From Chamaelirium japonicum (taxonomy: Eukaryota > Streptophyta > Magnoliopsida > Liliales > Melanthiaceae), in contig OX393553.1 of NCBI GenBank assembly GCA_947650365.1, positions 37,737,947 to 37,801,946 of the forward strand: a stretch of 64,000 bases of DNA, written 5' to 3'. Below, in pieces: positions 53,001 to 56,508 of this stretch. Position 1 is the stretch's first letter, and each line of letters begins with the position of its first letter. The position numbers and the translations under genes are program-made. The notes under the pieces are model-generated. The model saw only the letters and a list, made by a program, of their open reading frames with translations. It was not told the DNA's origin and did no database searches.

Positions 53001-55663
53001 GGTTGTATTGAACGATACAAGGCACGTCCTGTGGCCAAGGGATTCCATCAATAACCGGAGATATGATGCACAGATATATTCAGTCATGTTATTCCTCTAT
53101 TCGGATTATGTTGACTCTAGTTATTCATAATGGGTGGCCGATTAGACAATTGAATTCTCAAAATACATTCTTACATGGGCCTACTTTCAGAAGGAGTTTA
53201 TATGACCCAACCTTCTGGGTTTATTGATCCTAGCTGCCCTATATATGTTTGTTGCTTGCACAAGTTCATTTATAGACTTAAACAACCTCCTCACGCATGG
53301 TTTCTTCATTTTACAGATTACCTTCAGGTCTTTGGTTTCAGTGGTTCTTCAGCAGATCACTCGCTTTTCATCGATAATGCAGACGGATGTGTGATTTGTC
53401 TCCTAATTTAAGTCGATGATATCATCATCACAGGGAATCGAGAGTCTGGATTGCGCACTCTACTAGAAGATCTTAATCGTCTCTTTGCGATGAAGGATTT
53501 TGGTCCACTTCATTATTTCCTAGGAGTTGAAGCTCACCGAGTTGCCTCTGCTTTATATCTTTCTCAGTCCAAATACATGTGTGACTTGCTAACACGCGTT
53601 CATATGGATGGTGCTAAACCAGTAACTTCCCCTGCAGCATTGGGTTCTAAGCTCTCTCGACTTGATGGTGAGCCTTTCTATGATCTGACATAATATCGGA
53701 GTGTAGTCGGTGCCCTTCAATATGCTACATTGACACGGTCTGACATTGCCTTCATTGTCAATCAAGTTTGCCAATTTATGCACTCGACTCGGACTTCTCA
53801 TTGGGTTGCTGTCAAACACATTCTCCGCTTTCTAAAAGGCACGATACATTATGGCCTTCATTTCCAGCATGGCACTCCTTCCTTAATAGCTTACTCGAAC
53901 GCTGATTGGGCCAGTGACTTGAAAGATCGTCGATCCTCGGGTTATGGCATCTACCTCGGGTCAAATCTAGTGTCTTGGATCGCCAAGAAACAAGCTACGA
54001 TTGCTCGTTCCAACACTAAATATGAGCTTCTCTCTTTAGCCCATATAACCGCTGAATTACCGTGGATTCGCATGATCCACCGTGATCTAGGTGTGTTCCT
54101 CAAGTCTCCAATTATTTATTGTGATCATATCAGTGTTATTTCCTTACCTTCCAATCCTGTTTAGCATGCCCGAACTAAACACGTTGAGTGTGACCATCAC
54201 TATATTCATGAGAAGGTAGTACTGGGATACTGAAGTGCGGTTTGTTGATACTATTGATCAAATAGCCGATATTTTTACCAAAGGTCTCTCAACAAATCAT
54301 TTCAAAGATTTGCAATCCAAGCTTCATGTCACTATAGTGTTGATTCACTTGCGGGAGGCTATTAGTGAATCTTCTGATATCTCTTCAAATATGAAAATCA
54401 TCAAGCCTTTGGAAAGAATAAATCACAATAATCAAGGACCCATCAATGAATATTCAAAGATCTCGTCAAACATGAAAACTACTCATTGATGGAGAAGATT
54501 GAATCCTTCCAGCAATCAAGGAATAATATAGATGGAAAGACCTTATGGTGATAATTTGTACATGTGCCGCAATATATACTCTGAGTAATTACCATTGTAA
54601 AGTTAGCATATAAATAGAATGCTCCTTCCCACAAACTGATGAGGAAGAGAGACTTTCTTCTAGACTAATTGTTACTTACTTTACAATGTACATAAGTGTG
54701 TACGTGTGAGTGTATGTAAATGTATAGTTTGTTGAGCGGTTAGTCCCACATCGGTAATGGGAGCGGAGATCATTGTCTTTGTATACCCATTATGCTCTCC
54801 TCTCCATAAGGTCGGCCTTTTGAAGCACTCCGAGTGTTGTCACATGGTATCATAGCTGCTCCCACTCTGGGATCATCTCCCGAGTGGCCCTGCCGCACCC
54901 GCAGACGCCTCTCTCCGCATGTGGGTAGGTCCTGTTGAAACGTGCTCTGCGTGCGGGCTTGTATTGAGAGGTTTAGTCCCACATCGGTAATGAGAGCGGA
55001 GATCATCGTCTTCATATACCCACTGTGCTCTCCTCTCTCCATAAGGTCGGCCTTTTGGAGCACTCCGGGTGTTGTCACACAGTTATTAGGGCCTGTGTGC
55101 TCGTGAGAGAGTGAGGAGTCGGCATGCGCGTTGTACCTGAGCTGGTCTGCGTGCCCAAGAGCGAGCAGACTTTAGTGCCGAGCTGGGTCAGTCAGTGTAG
55201 CTGAGCGACCGGCGGGACAAATTTCGATACATAACCAAAGAGGAGGTGCCCAACGATCCAACAATGGAAAAAACGAAAACCCCATCTGAATTCATCGTGA
55301 ATCGCGTGTAAAGAAGGCACAAACAAGTACGCCGACGCCTCAATTCGACAAGAAAAAAGCATAATTCCTCCAGAAACAGCTGCTCCAATCGAGCAATTCA
55401 ACCAAGTATCGAGCTTCTTGTTGTCGTCCGAGAACCAAAAAAAAAAACAAAAGGGGGGGCTGTAACGAGGGAGGATCACCTGAATCGTGGCCCAGACGGC
55501 GAAGGCGAGGGGAACCCAGTTGGAGAAGGGGACGAGCCATCGCTCGATGGCCCACGCGAAGAGCCCCAGCGGGATCAGGAAAGGGAGCAGGGGCTTGTCC
55601 TCCATCACATGGTTGAAGAATTCCACCGCCTCCTTGGCTTGCAATCCCCTCGATCTCCTCCTC

Positions 55664-55668
<5 letters not shown>
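5560..55668 (-). CDS. SYTF: SMP/C2-domain membrane-contact-site protein (NTMC2T3/SYTF-like), 13 exons in window, 3' end outside
   Basis: Exons in transcription order: 55480-55668, 36006-36080, 35828-35935, 26095-26127, 25883-25972, 23259-23384, 22687-22830, 22085-22504, 21802-21936, 17897-18118, 17482-17754, 17069-17206, 5560-5865. All junctions are GT..AG and phase 0, giving 753 residues with no internal stop. Seen: two hydrophobic segments near residues 27-42 and 48-62 (ER-membrane hairpin), SMP domain about 89-280, and C2 domains about 288-440, 482-600 and 613-735. Family knowledge: plant synaptotagmins/NTMC2 proteins tether ER to the plasma membrane and move lipids through SMP. Exon 13 ends at a good donor (AAG|GTACG) after LTALSKANKISGK. 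The family normally carries about 60 more residues, so the final exon(s) should lie left of base 1. Assignment to type 3 (Arabidopsis At3g18370) is from memory of the protein; the SMP+C2 class is certain. Confidence 0.9.
5866..7819. other. Intron 12, left part: no gene recognised
   Basis: This is AT-rich intronic DNA with a short GA repeat at about 5999-6016. Open frames here are short and show no family similarity. Confidence 0.5.
7820..10283 (-). mobile_element. Gypsy-type LTR retrotransposon relic with paired LTRs
   Basis: Two similar LTRs, about 7820-8207 and 9896-10283, share CGCCATGAAGG, a palindromic CCTATAAATAGG and a terminal GATGCTCCCGCATCA. On the minus strand the bases before the left LTR encode a typical Gypsy pol tail (EFEVEFFQSQGV, stop) and a polypurine-like CAGGGAGTT, so the left copy is the 3' LTR. 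The inner 1.7 kb keeps a gag-like stretch (about 8718-8948, FVQWFLHQGRSIEERFDD). The element is broken; the LTRs differ at many places, so it is old. Confidence 0.6.
9751..9800 (+). repeat. Pyrimidine microsatellite (CTTCCT/CTT)n
   Basis: About 50 bp of CTTCCT and CTT units lie inside the Gypsy relic. Confidence 0.8.
10284..10515. other. Intron 12 spacer, nothing recognised
   Basis: This is unique-looking sequence between the Gypsy relic and the non-coding LTR element. It ends with the target-duplication copy AGCCT at 10511-10515. Confidence 0.5.
10516..13279 (-). mobile_element. Non-autonomous LTR element (TRIM/LARD-like) with 5-bp target duplication
   Basis: LTRs are at 10516-10692 and 13074-13279, flanked by AGCCT at 10511-10515 and 13280-13284. 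Next to the right LTR on the minus strand is TGATATTAGAGC, a variant of the iMet primer site; next to the left LTR is a polypurine tract (GACGGGGGG). The 2.4-kb interior has no gag or pol similarity. It holds a 44-bp minisatellite (11170-11620) and a GC-rich segment (11.75-13.0 kb). The LTRs are very similar apart from a tandem duplication in the right one (TATATAGAGAGAACGCAC unit), which suggests moderate youth. Confidence 0.8.
11170..11620 (-). repeat. 44-bp minisatellite, about 10 copies
   Basis: The unit begins GTGTGACCGGAACTAGAGAG and continues GATCCAAAAGCCGGCACA. Because 44 is not a multiple of three, each copy shifts frame, yet all three minus-strand frames stay open across the array, giving several overlapping shadow ORFs rich in FWIL and SSLV. 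These are not treated as proteins. Confidence 0.9.
13285..13679. other. Intron 12 spacer, nothing recognised
   Basis: No coding or repeat family was recognised between the non-coding LTR element and the LTR-like block that follows. Confidence 0.4.
13680..14087 (-). mobile_element. Possible solo LTR (Gypsy-like)
   Basis: The block starts TGATACGGAATCACC and ends GGATCACATCA (TG..CA). On the minus strand it reads TGATGTGATCCGACTTGGGC with a TATTTAAAGG-like box, as in Gypsy LTRs. No partner LTR or convincing target duplication was found. Confidence 0.35.
14562..16620 (-). mobile_element. L1-type LINE 3' fragment, carrying a hAT insertion
   Basis: On the minus strand 16340-16561 encodes ALLGKWWWGLQSVQGDSES and GRYFKRF, the region after RT in plant L1 ORF2 (compare the same block in the LINE at about 42550). 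15603-15990 encodes a zf-RVT-like stretch with CVLCGYHKENSNHIFLCC. The 3' tail continues at 14562-14794 and ends in an A-run on the minus strand. Stops interrupt the frame, so it is a dead 5'-truncated copy. The hAT at 14795-15592 splits it. Confidence 0.7.
14795..15592. mobile_element. hAT-type non-autonomous transposon with CCTAGGCG subterminal repeats
   Basis: Terminal inverted repeats are CAGTGTAGTCAATGCGTTAA and, from the right end inverted, CAGTGTAGTCAAGGCGTC. The 8-bp flanks are CTTCAACT (14787-14794) and ATTCAACT (15593-15600), one mismatch. Both ends carry clusters of CCTAGGCG/CGCCTAGG, while the 600-bp middle is AT-rich and non-coding. It inserted into the LINE fragment. Confidence 0.85.
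16621..17068. other. Intron 12, end next to exon 12: nothing recognised
   Basis: AT-rich sequence left of the donor of exon 12; no repeat or coding similarity seen. Confidence 0.4.
17069..17206 (-). CDS. SYTF: SYTF-like gene exon 12 (C2C first half)
   Basis: This exon encodes 46 residues, NSATRYGSGWIELVLIEA to STKKRTK. It starts the third C2 domain, with AADLRGTSDPYVRVQYG (both loop-1 Asp positions kept). Acceptor TACACAG|AACTCG, donor ACTAAG|GTCAGC. Confidence 0.92.
17482..17754 (-). CDS. SYTF: SYTF-like gene exon 11 (C2B second half)
   Basis: This exon encodes 91 residues, VLHKTKTISHTVNPVWSQ to NDDYEGSR. It contains the NPVWSQKFDLDE and LGDDNIGSAQV blocks of C2. Acceptor CTTCAG|GTTCTT, donor TCTAGG|GTATGC. 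Confidence 0.92.
17897..18118 (-). CDS. SYTF: SYTF-like gene exon 10 (C2B first half)
   Basis: This exon encodes 74 residues, LTVRLVLKEWQFSDGSFS to CDPYVKLQYGK. It holds the start of the second C2 domain (GRKLRVTVVEGKNLSAKE, DPYVKLQYG). Acceptor TCACAG|TTGACT, donor GGAAAG|GTTTTT. The first loop has Lys/Glu where calcium-binding C2 domains usually have Asp. Confidence 0.92.
18776..19409. other. Intron 9 segment, unclassified repeat debris
   Basis: Contains CTAGGCAGATGCCTAACTAG and CCTAGGGTGG motifs that resemble the subterminal repeats of the hAT elements at 14795 and 30454, but no clear ends or target duplication were found. Confidence 0.3.
19410..20195 (+). mobile_element. Possible LTR fragment
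   Basis: GC-richer block with TATAAAAGCCTAGCAAGGGC at about 19884 followed by CTCTCTCTTC and ACTTAGGCATCAGAGAAC, an arrangement seen in Gypsy LTR promoters. No partner LTR, primer site or coding region was found. Confidence 0.35.
20400..20590. repeat. Foldback repeat
   Basis: GGCTGTGTTTCAGTTTTGGA..AACCTATCTGA is followed by its inverted form (TCAGATAG..GCCAAAACTGAATCGTAAC), and a further direct copy lies at about 20548-20585. This looks like MITE debris. Confidence 0.5.
20605..20813. mobile_element. MITE fragment with GTGTCCG repeats
   Basis: About ten GTGTCC/GTGTCCG motifs lie before an end reading GTTCGTGCTTCCTA. The inverse of that end (TAGGAAGCACGAACAC) recurs at about 24388, so two pieces of one hAT-like family are present. 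The left end is unresolved. Confidence 0.45.
20930..21801. other. Intron 9, end next to exon 9
   Basis: No gene. It includes an imperfect TATG/CATA microsatellite at about 21435-21545. Confidence 0.5.
21802..21936 (-). CDS. SYTF: SYTF-like gene exon 9 (C2A end)
   Basis: This exon encodes 45 residues, MKYVADDSTTFWAIGHGS to EENNLGE. Acceptor GGACAG|ATGAAA, donor GGGGAG|GTACTA. It completes C2A and the linker to C2B. The leading ATG is an internal Met, not a start. Confidence 0.88.
22085..22504 (-). CDS. SYTF: SYTF-like gene exon 8 (SMP end and C2A)
   Basis: This exon encodes 140 residues, VKLFTETLVKTMVEPRRG to NYLTSCEIK. Acceptor ACCAG|GTAAAG, donor ATAAAG|GTACTT. It finishes SMP and begins the first C2 domain (GGVLSVTVISACKLW; VRQGLSPRWDDTFNMVL). 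This C2 lacks the usual DPYV loop and carries a Ser/Asn-rich insert, so calcium binding looks unlikely here. Confidence 0.9.
22687..22830 (-). CDS. SYTF: SYTF-like gene exon 7 (SMP end)
   Basis: This exon encodes 48 residues, LLLIPILDGQAVLYSFES to TELPGVSTWL. Acceptor GTACAG|CTCCTC, donor TGGCTG|GTGTGT. The PGVSTWL block closes the SMP in this family. Confidence 0.9.
23259..23384 (-). CDS. SYTF: SYTF-like gene exon 6 (SMP)
   Basis: This exon encodes 42 residues, LVMRLGFDWGSNEMSIML to INNMHIKGD. Acceptor TGACAG|CTAGTC, donor GGAGAT|GTATGT. It is the central beta-strand region of the SMP lipid-binding tube. Confidence 0.9.
23385..24380. other. Intron 5, right of exon 6: nothing recognised
   Basis: AT-rich, no repeat family or coding similarity seen. 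Confidence 0.4.
24388..24440 (+). repeat. MITE end fragment (AGGAAGCACGAACACGGACA)
   Basis: This matches in inverse the end of the GTGTCCG-rich piece at 20605-20813. Only one end is evident. Confidence 0.4.
24537..24812. mobile_element. Foldback MITE
   Basis: Left arm TTAGGGTAAATTACACCTTG with GCTCAAAAACACCTAACC; the right arm is the inverse (GGTTAGGTGTTTTTGAGTTA ending GGCAAAGTT). The loop is short and non-coding. It lies in intron 5. Confidence 0.65.
24840..25530 (-). mobile_element. Copia 3' LTR and adjoining internal fragment
   Basis: At 25153-25165, ATAACA is followed by CTCCCCCTTGGATGATCA. On the minus strand this is a polypurine tract (CAAGGGGGAG) directly before an LTR that begins TGTTATAGAACGG and extends left to about 24840. 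The internal side has two copies of a CTCGTTAAAACCTTTGATGG-like unit, typical of Copia elements with this terminal sequence. Broken, no open pol region. Confidence 0.5.
25883..25972 (-). CDS. SYTF: SYTF-like gene exon 5 (SMP)
   Basis: This exon encodes 30 residues, EKIELLEFSLGSCPPNLG to WLTSGDQ. The ELxEFSLGSCPP block is typical of SMP in plant synaptotagmins. Acceptor TTAAAG|GAAAAA, donor GACCAG|GTTTGG. A GT six bases earlier (TTCAG|GTGACC) would drop the GDQ that family members usually keep, so the later donor was chosen. Confidence 0.82.
26095..26127 (-). CDS. SYTF: SYTF-like gene exon 4 (33-bp micro-exon)
   Basis: This exon encodes 11 residues, RRMKHRKPKLI, between acceptor CTACAG|AGACGC and donor CTGATT|GTAAGT. 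It is too short for ORF finding. It was placed by continuity of the SMP sequence between exons 3 and 5 and by phase. Confidence 0.85.
26128..27280. other. Intron 3, part next to exon 4: nothing recognised
   Basis: AT-rich with T/A runs and a 30-bp duplication (TGTCCTAGAGAACTTTC at about 26212 and 26267). Confidence 0.4.
27290..27500 (-). mobile_element. Copia gag fragment (CCHC zinc knuckle)
   Basis: The minus strand encodes a zinc-knuckle block CVYCKIKGHVRETCY after RQPPRKI, as in plant Copia gag. Only this fragment is visible; it is a fossil piece in intron 3. Confidence 0.4.
27500..28160. other. Intron 3 spacer, nothing recognised
   Basis: No coding similarity or clear repeat structure. 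Confidence 0.35.
28180..28820 (-). pseudogene. GC-rich island with a GeBP/STOREKEEPER-like (DUF573) fragment and telo-box
   Basis: On the minus strand 28435-28524 reads GGDLKPPPFKFHRIW then LESDEIRFLQGLLGC, close to the start of the DUF573 DNA-binding domain of GeBP/STOREKEEPER-like transcription factors (F-R-IW-E-DEI-LQGLL). Similarity stops after GLLGC; the following frame is Gly/Glu-rich and does not give the expected FPRDL block. Upstream on the minus strand are CCCTAACCCTAACCCTAATC (about 28616-28635, telo-box) and dense GA/CT repeats. It looks like a captured or decayed first-exon piece lying in intron 3, not a working gene. The family call is from memory. Confidence 0.42.
29030..29066. 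repeat. (AT)n microsatellite
   Basis: About 37 bp of alternating TA. Confidence 0.95.
29085..29270 (+). repeat. Diverged direct repeat, copy 1
   Basis: Similar in order to 33115-33335: ACCACAA.., ATACA.GATATACATATACT, AACAC(T/G)..GTCAT.ATTACTTTG and TTTATGAT. The family is not recognised. Confidence 0.5.
29270..29753. other. Intron 3 spacer, nothing recognised
   Basis: No coding similarity seen. Confidence 0.35.
29754..29948 (-). mobile_element. Extra Copia LTR copy beside the element at 29995
   Basis: A 195-bp LTR (TGTAACCAATAACCC..GACTAACA) is nearly the same as 29995-30191 and is followed by the same short internal stretch (CCCCCTCAAACTAACGGTGG). Two LTR copies in direct order with about 45 bp between them suggest duplication or a second insertion plus recombination. 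Confidence 0.7.
30495..30985. mobile_element. hAT-type MITE (inner) nested in another hAT
   Basis: Exact 8-bp target duplication CGGTCAAG at 30487-30494 and 30986-30993. Ends are CAAGGTTCTAAAAAGCGC and, inverted, CAGTGTTCTAAAAAGTGG, plainly related to those of its host element. GGCGCCTAGGCG-type repeats cluster at both ends and the core is AT-rich. Confidence 0.88.
31180..31560 (+). repeat. G-rich tandem blocks inside the outer hAT
   Basis: Units of about 100-150 bp with GGTCGCGTGGCAGAGGGA and GACTGCGAGGCAGGGGAAAG repeat two to three times. They account for the overlapping shadow ORFs here. Confidence 0.65.
32961..33950. other. Intron 3 segment with repeat copy 2
   Basis: 33115-33335 is a diverged copy of 29085-29270. 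The rest is AT-rich with no recognised gene. Confidence 0.4.
33960..34920 (+). other. Unrecognised, mostly open segment in intron 3
   Basis: Several plus-strand frames (from about 34030, 34271-34495, 34441-34653, 34614-34916) read like decayed protein, for example MDGFQELMISQIQKVKQHGS and LKSQDGVEPTLTREIDAGES. Composition differs from the AT-rich sides. It may be internal retroelement sequence; no motif settles it. Confidence 0.3.
34921..35827. other. Intron 3, end next to exon 3: nothing recognised
   Basis: AT-rich, no coding or repeat similarity seen. Confidence 0.4.
35828..35935 (-). CDS. SYTF: SYTF-like gene exon 3 (SMP start)
   Basis: This exon encodes 36 residues beginning PVTPLEPCQWLNKLLMEVWP, the hallmark beginning of the plant SMP domain, and ending RRFSSIVE. 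Acceptor TTGCAG|CCTGTA, donor GTAGAG|GTGAGC. Confidence 0.92.
36006..36080 (-). CDS. SYTF: SYTF-like gene exon 2
   Basis: This exon encodes 25 residues, YGMFQRRLLVDDLN to KQLVLNSS. Acceptor CTGCAG|TATGGG, donor TCATCG|GTACAC. It links the hairpin to the SMP domain. It lies 19.4 kb from exon 1 but only 70 bp from exon 3, and a MITE ends 44 bp upstream of its acceptor. Confidence 0.88.
36125..36476. mobile_element. hAT-type MITE beside exon 2
   Basis: Exact 8-bp duplication CAAGTGAC at 36117-36124 and 36477-36484. Ends AATAGTTACCAAATCGG and, inverted, CTCTGTTACCAAAAACTC. It contains AGTCGG repeats and four tandem TCGGGATTAAAACG-like units. It lies at the 3' end of intron 1, 44 bp upstream of the exon 2 acceptor. 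Confidence 0.82.
36485..37924. other. Intron 1 segment left of the LINE, GC-rich toward the right
   Basis: 36.5-37.4 kb is AT-rich with nothing recognised. 37.56-37.92 kb is GC-rich with GAGGAGGGATGAAAG repeats and CCCTCCTCCCC blocks, and it resembles the sequence right of the LINE (43668-43900). A CCCTATATAATGG box at about 37568 hints at an LTR-like unit, not proven. Confidence 0.35.
37925..43667 (+). mobile_element. L1-type LINE, near full length, dead
   Basis: ORF1 region about 38264-39758: a CCHC knuckle CYRCGEKGHLISSC (about 38514) and a later RNA-binding-like segment (FISGVPLHCWNATAMQAAL). ORF2 about 39948-43560: APE endonuclease (ILSWNIRGLG, CLQETK, CGDFN, SDHAP), reverse transcriptase (GAPGPDGFS, FADDTILFC at about 41990) and a CPLCRAHREDVNHLFLRC zinc motif near 43200. 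An A-run closes it at 43650-43667. ORF2 is interrupted by in-frame stops (near 40263, 41576, 42386, 42922) and frame changes, so it is inactive. The left end is approximate. It lies in intron 1, antisense to the host gene. Confidence 0.88.
43668..44521. other. GC-rich intron 1 segment with 65-bp tandem repeat
   Basis: 43668-44050 has CCCTCCTCCCC blocks like those left of the LINE. 44246-44355 holds two copies of a 65-bp unit (CGACTACCGTAGAGG..GGACGAATACGCGCGGTA). No coding similarity. Confidence 0.5.
45585..49997 (-). CDS. Copia gag-pol polyprotein (retroelement)
   Basis: A single 1470-residue frame. In order: gag with zinc knuckle CHYCKEPGHMKREC (about residue 263), protease WIFDSGASCHL, integrase with HRRLGH and CTGC then DIWGP..DDYSRCTWVY, a Pro-rich linker, reverse transcriptase with WIFKVK, QMDVTNAFLHGDL and YVDDMIITG, and RNase H with AYSDADWAGD and FCDNRSAIQIA. 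The length and order are normal for Copia. It belongs to the mobile element, not the host. Confidence 0.93.
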   Translation of the reverse strand: MASPAAPSVVAISPPLKAVAFQLSSASDWPDWSLTVEVALSSRDLWGHVTGEDPPPTDYSGSSSVTSSAASSAATATTAVTVAALTWRRHDQAIRAYLLDSVARPLLAPIGRLPTARAMWEYLRDRFLPRGGARRHQLICDSQSARQGERTIQDFFSQMSAYWHELDSLIPERCDCPRSRDFQRYLDEGHLHQFLAALRPDFALIAAQLLHREPLPRLEDALLALVDEETRLQTQGARAPPLAPSSDSVLAAGFSDEAVFCHYCKEPGHMKRECPTRPPRNPRWGPDERSPRWSSTSRDDRRGGRGGRGRGRGSSSFRHFGGAAATAEASPLPTAPTAPSPPEPDRLQRLEELLLRHIASTGSATAHGLSATSGTTAPWIFDSGASCHLTFDSTVLTDCSPTTTHQEVRTADGTLVPIPQCGSITTTSDPSGRLTLSHVHHAPRLNINLISISSLCDSGLTVTFTPSVCVVQDSRTGQRIGLGRRAGGLYQLDHLHVSSVASVMSVTSDADLWHRRLGHISSDRLKSVFRSGALGRASFSPLSVCTGCRLAKHLALPFSASTSQSNALFDLVHSDIWGPAPVASLSGYMYYVCFIDDYSRCTWVYLMRHRSEIPHIFRRFTTMIHTQFGRRIKTFRSDCAKEYLSSEMRELLQSHGTLHQQSCPHTHEQNGVAERKHRHVLETARALLLSASVPHSYWAEAVMTAVHLINITPSSALSGATPHERLHSSPPDYSLLRTFGCTCFVLLPPHERTKLSARSVRCVHLGLSREHKGYRCYDPLARRIRVSRHVSFVEDVPYFAPESRDLSLPTSSSSSPSSHLHIPVLPPVSVAPSTPTTPPPPPPQYPSPPPPPPPQSPTPPPPPPPPPITRVYVRRSAAPPPESVLPGTPSPDAAAPSSPVVDPAPVRRYPAREHHPPARYDYSPDRFGYSAFPTDSPDSSGFSASASYSPSFQAFLTALHTHREPQSYREAALHPEWRQAMSVELEAFQRTQTWELVPCPPGVVPVSCKWIFKVKTRPDGSIERHKARLVARGFSQEYGIDYEETFAPVARMTTVRTLLAVAAARGWPLHQMDVTNAFLHGDLSEEVYMAPPPGTSVPPGHVCRLRRAIYGLKQAPRAWFERFRSAVLAAGFVERHSDYALFTRSSSQGIAVLLLYVDDMIITGDDSATIASLQRHLQSQFEMKDLGSLRYFLGLEIARSARGLLVSQQKYISDILTDAALTDTRTADTPMELNLKLLATDGEPLQDVSRYQRLVGMLVYLTMTRPDIAHAVGIVSQFVQAPRSVHYAAVLRIIRYLRGTITRSLLFPSTSPLVLRAYSDADWAGDADTRRSTTGYCVFLGDSLISWRSKKQESVARSSTEAEYRAMASTTAEIVWLRRLLLDLGVVISGPTPLFCDNRSAIQIASNPVFHERTKHIEVDCHYVRQAFIDHIISLPFIPSSEQTADFLTKPLTTARFRHFLGKLSVHDPP
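50000..50506. repeat. G-rich tandem-repeat leader of the young Copia
   Basis: Between primer site and gag, GGCCGGAAGGGGG and GGGGGTCGG units repeat many times (C-rich on the element's sense strand). The older relative at 1-3591 has a different G-rich array in the same place (3118-3435). Confidence 0.8.
54730..55079 (+). mobile_element. TRIM (terminal-repeat retrotransposon in miniature)
   Basis: LTRs of about 115-120 bp at 54730-54844 and 54960-55079 (TGTTGAG..GTTGTCACA). TGGTATCATAGC follows the left LTR at 54845 (iMet primer site). The interior is only 115 bp with no coding capacity. Flanks TAGTT (54725-54729) and CAGTT (55080-55084) fit a 5-bp duplication with one mismatch. Both LTRs hold AGTCCCACATCGG, equal to the plant snRNA upstream element consensus. 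It sits in intron 1 about 400 bp from exon 1. Confidence 0.8.
55085..55479. other. Intron 1, beginning next to exon 1
   Basis: No repeat recognised; A-run at about 55437-55447. The minus-strand frame that continues exon 1 to 55192 is intronic. Confidence 0.5.
55480..55668 (-). CDS. SYTF: SYTF-like gene exon 1 (start codon, membrane hairpin)
   Basis: This exon encodes 63 residues from MARRRSRGLQAKEAVEF to AVWATIQ, then donor CAG|GTGATC. The ATG at 55668 is preceded on the minus strand by a GA-repeat leader with no other in-frame start. A basic N-terminus is followed by two hydrophobic stretches (PLLPFLIPLGLFAWA and WVPLAFAVWATI), as in NTMC2/extended synaptotagmins. The frame stays open to 55192, but that extension is intron read-through. 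Confidence 0.9.
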
Positions 55669-55707
<39 letters not shown>

Positions 55708-56100
55708 GAGAGAACCGCTGATCATGGCAAGAAACCCAGAGAAAGATCTAAGCTTTCTCTTTCGGATGTTGGTCTCCCATTCCAGAAGAGCAGAGGGTTG
55801 AAGAGGGAATATAGAAGGGAGAGGAAGGGGGGAGGAGGCGAGAGGTGAGAAGTGAGAACCCACAACTTGGGGTGAGTTGACTCAGTTTTGACGAGGGAAC
55901 TGCAGATATTGGATGCTGTTATGGTGTTGTGTGAGATAGGGAGCGTAGCTGATCCTCTTAGCACAACGGACAATCCTAGCCGGCTGATCCCCTACTTGTG
56001 TGTGTCTTTGATCGCAATTGGCATCAGGTGGTCCCCTTTGCTGGCTGAATAACTGAAGGTAAGAATCCACCCAAAAGGCAAAAAGAATTTTTCTATTAAA
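55669..56100 (-). promoter_or_regulatory. Putative 5' UTR and promoter of the SYTF-like gene, with GA repeat
   Basis: On the minus strand an uninterrupted GA dinucleotide run (about 55672-55704) ends just before the ATG at 55668. GA-rich leaders are common in plant 5' UTRs and GA tracts can bind BBR/BPC proteins. No clear TATA box was identified upstream to about 56100, so the transcription start is not placed. Confidence 0.5.
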
Positions 56101-56508
56101 AGTTGAAAAGAAGGAAGAATTGGCATTAAGTCCTTTTACAGATGTTATATTAGTTAAAGGATCGGTAATGTTTCAATATTGCACCAAGTTCCTCTCGAAA
56201 CAGTACGTGTTCCTCATTAAATGACAAATCTACCCCTCCAATAAAGAGTATATATTCATCTCCAGCAATAGAATATATTCGTCGATTGACACAGCACATG
56301 TAGCGTTTGCAAGAGTGATTTCATTGTAGCTGCTACAGTAGAATCACCGTAGCAAGAGTATCAATTCGATTTGGTAAGAGTATCAAGTTAGTGAATTGAT
56401 TTTGTTGTTACGGTGATTTCACTGTAGCAAGAGTATCCATTCGGCTTGCTACAGTGAAATCATTGTAGCAACTGTGGATGCAAATTTTGACCATAAGCTT
56501 CACAAACA

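Larger units (their letters stand above)
44522..54683 (+). mobile_element. Old Copia LTR retrotransposon split by a younger Copia
   Basis: LTRs are at 44522-44847 and 54360-54683, differing at roughly one site in ten, with target duplication CAATG at 44517-44521 and 54684-54688. A TGGTATCAGAG primer site follows the 5' LTR at 44848. Gag begins near 45020 (MAAISPLIIVPNVTNLVSV); integrase, reverse transcriptase and RNase H regions follow from 50651 to about 54300. The element at 45442-50650 sits inside its gag region. It is broken at many places and much older than its guest. Opposite orientation to the host gene. Confidence 0.88.

Noticed and set aside
54730-55079. Cassandra-type TRIM with 5S rRNA sequence, or a real snRNA gene
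   Set aside because: No 5S-like block was found, and the USE-like motif is repeated in two LTRs with a primer site between them.
55192-55479. Open frame continuing exon 1 as a 158-residue protein
   Set aside because: The sequence after ATIQ loses family similarity exactly at a CAG|GTGATC donor, and exon 2 continues the known protein.
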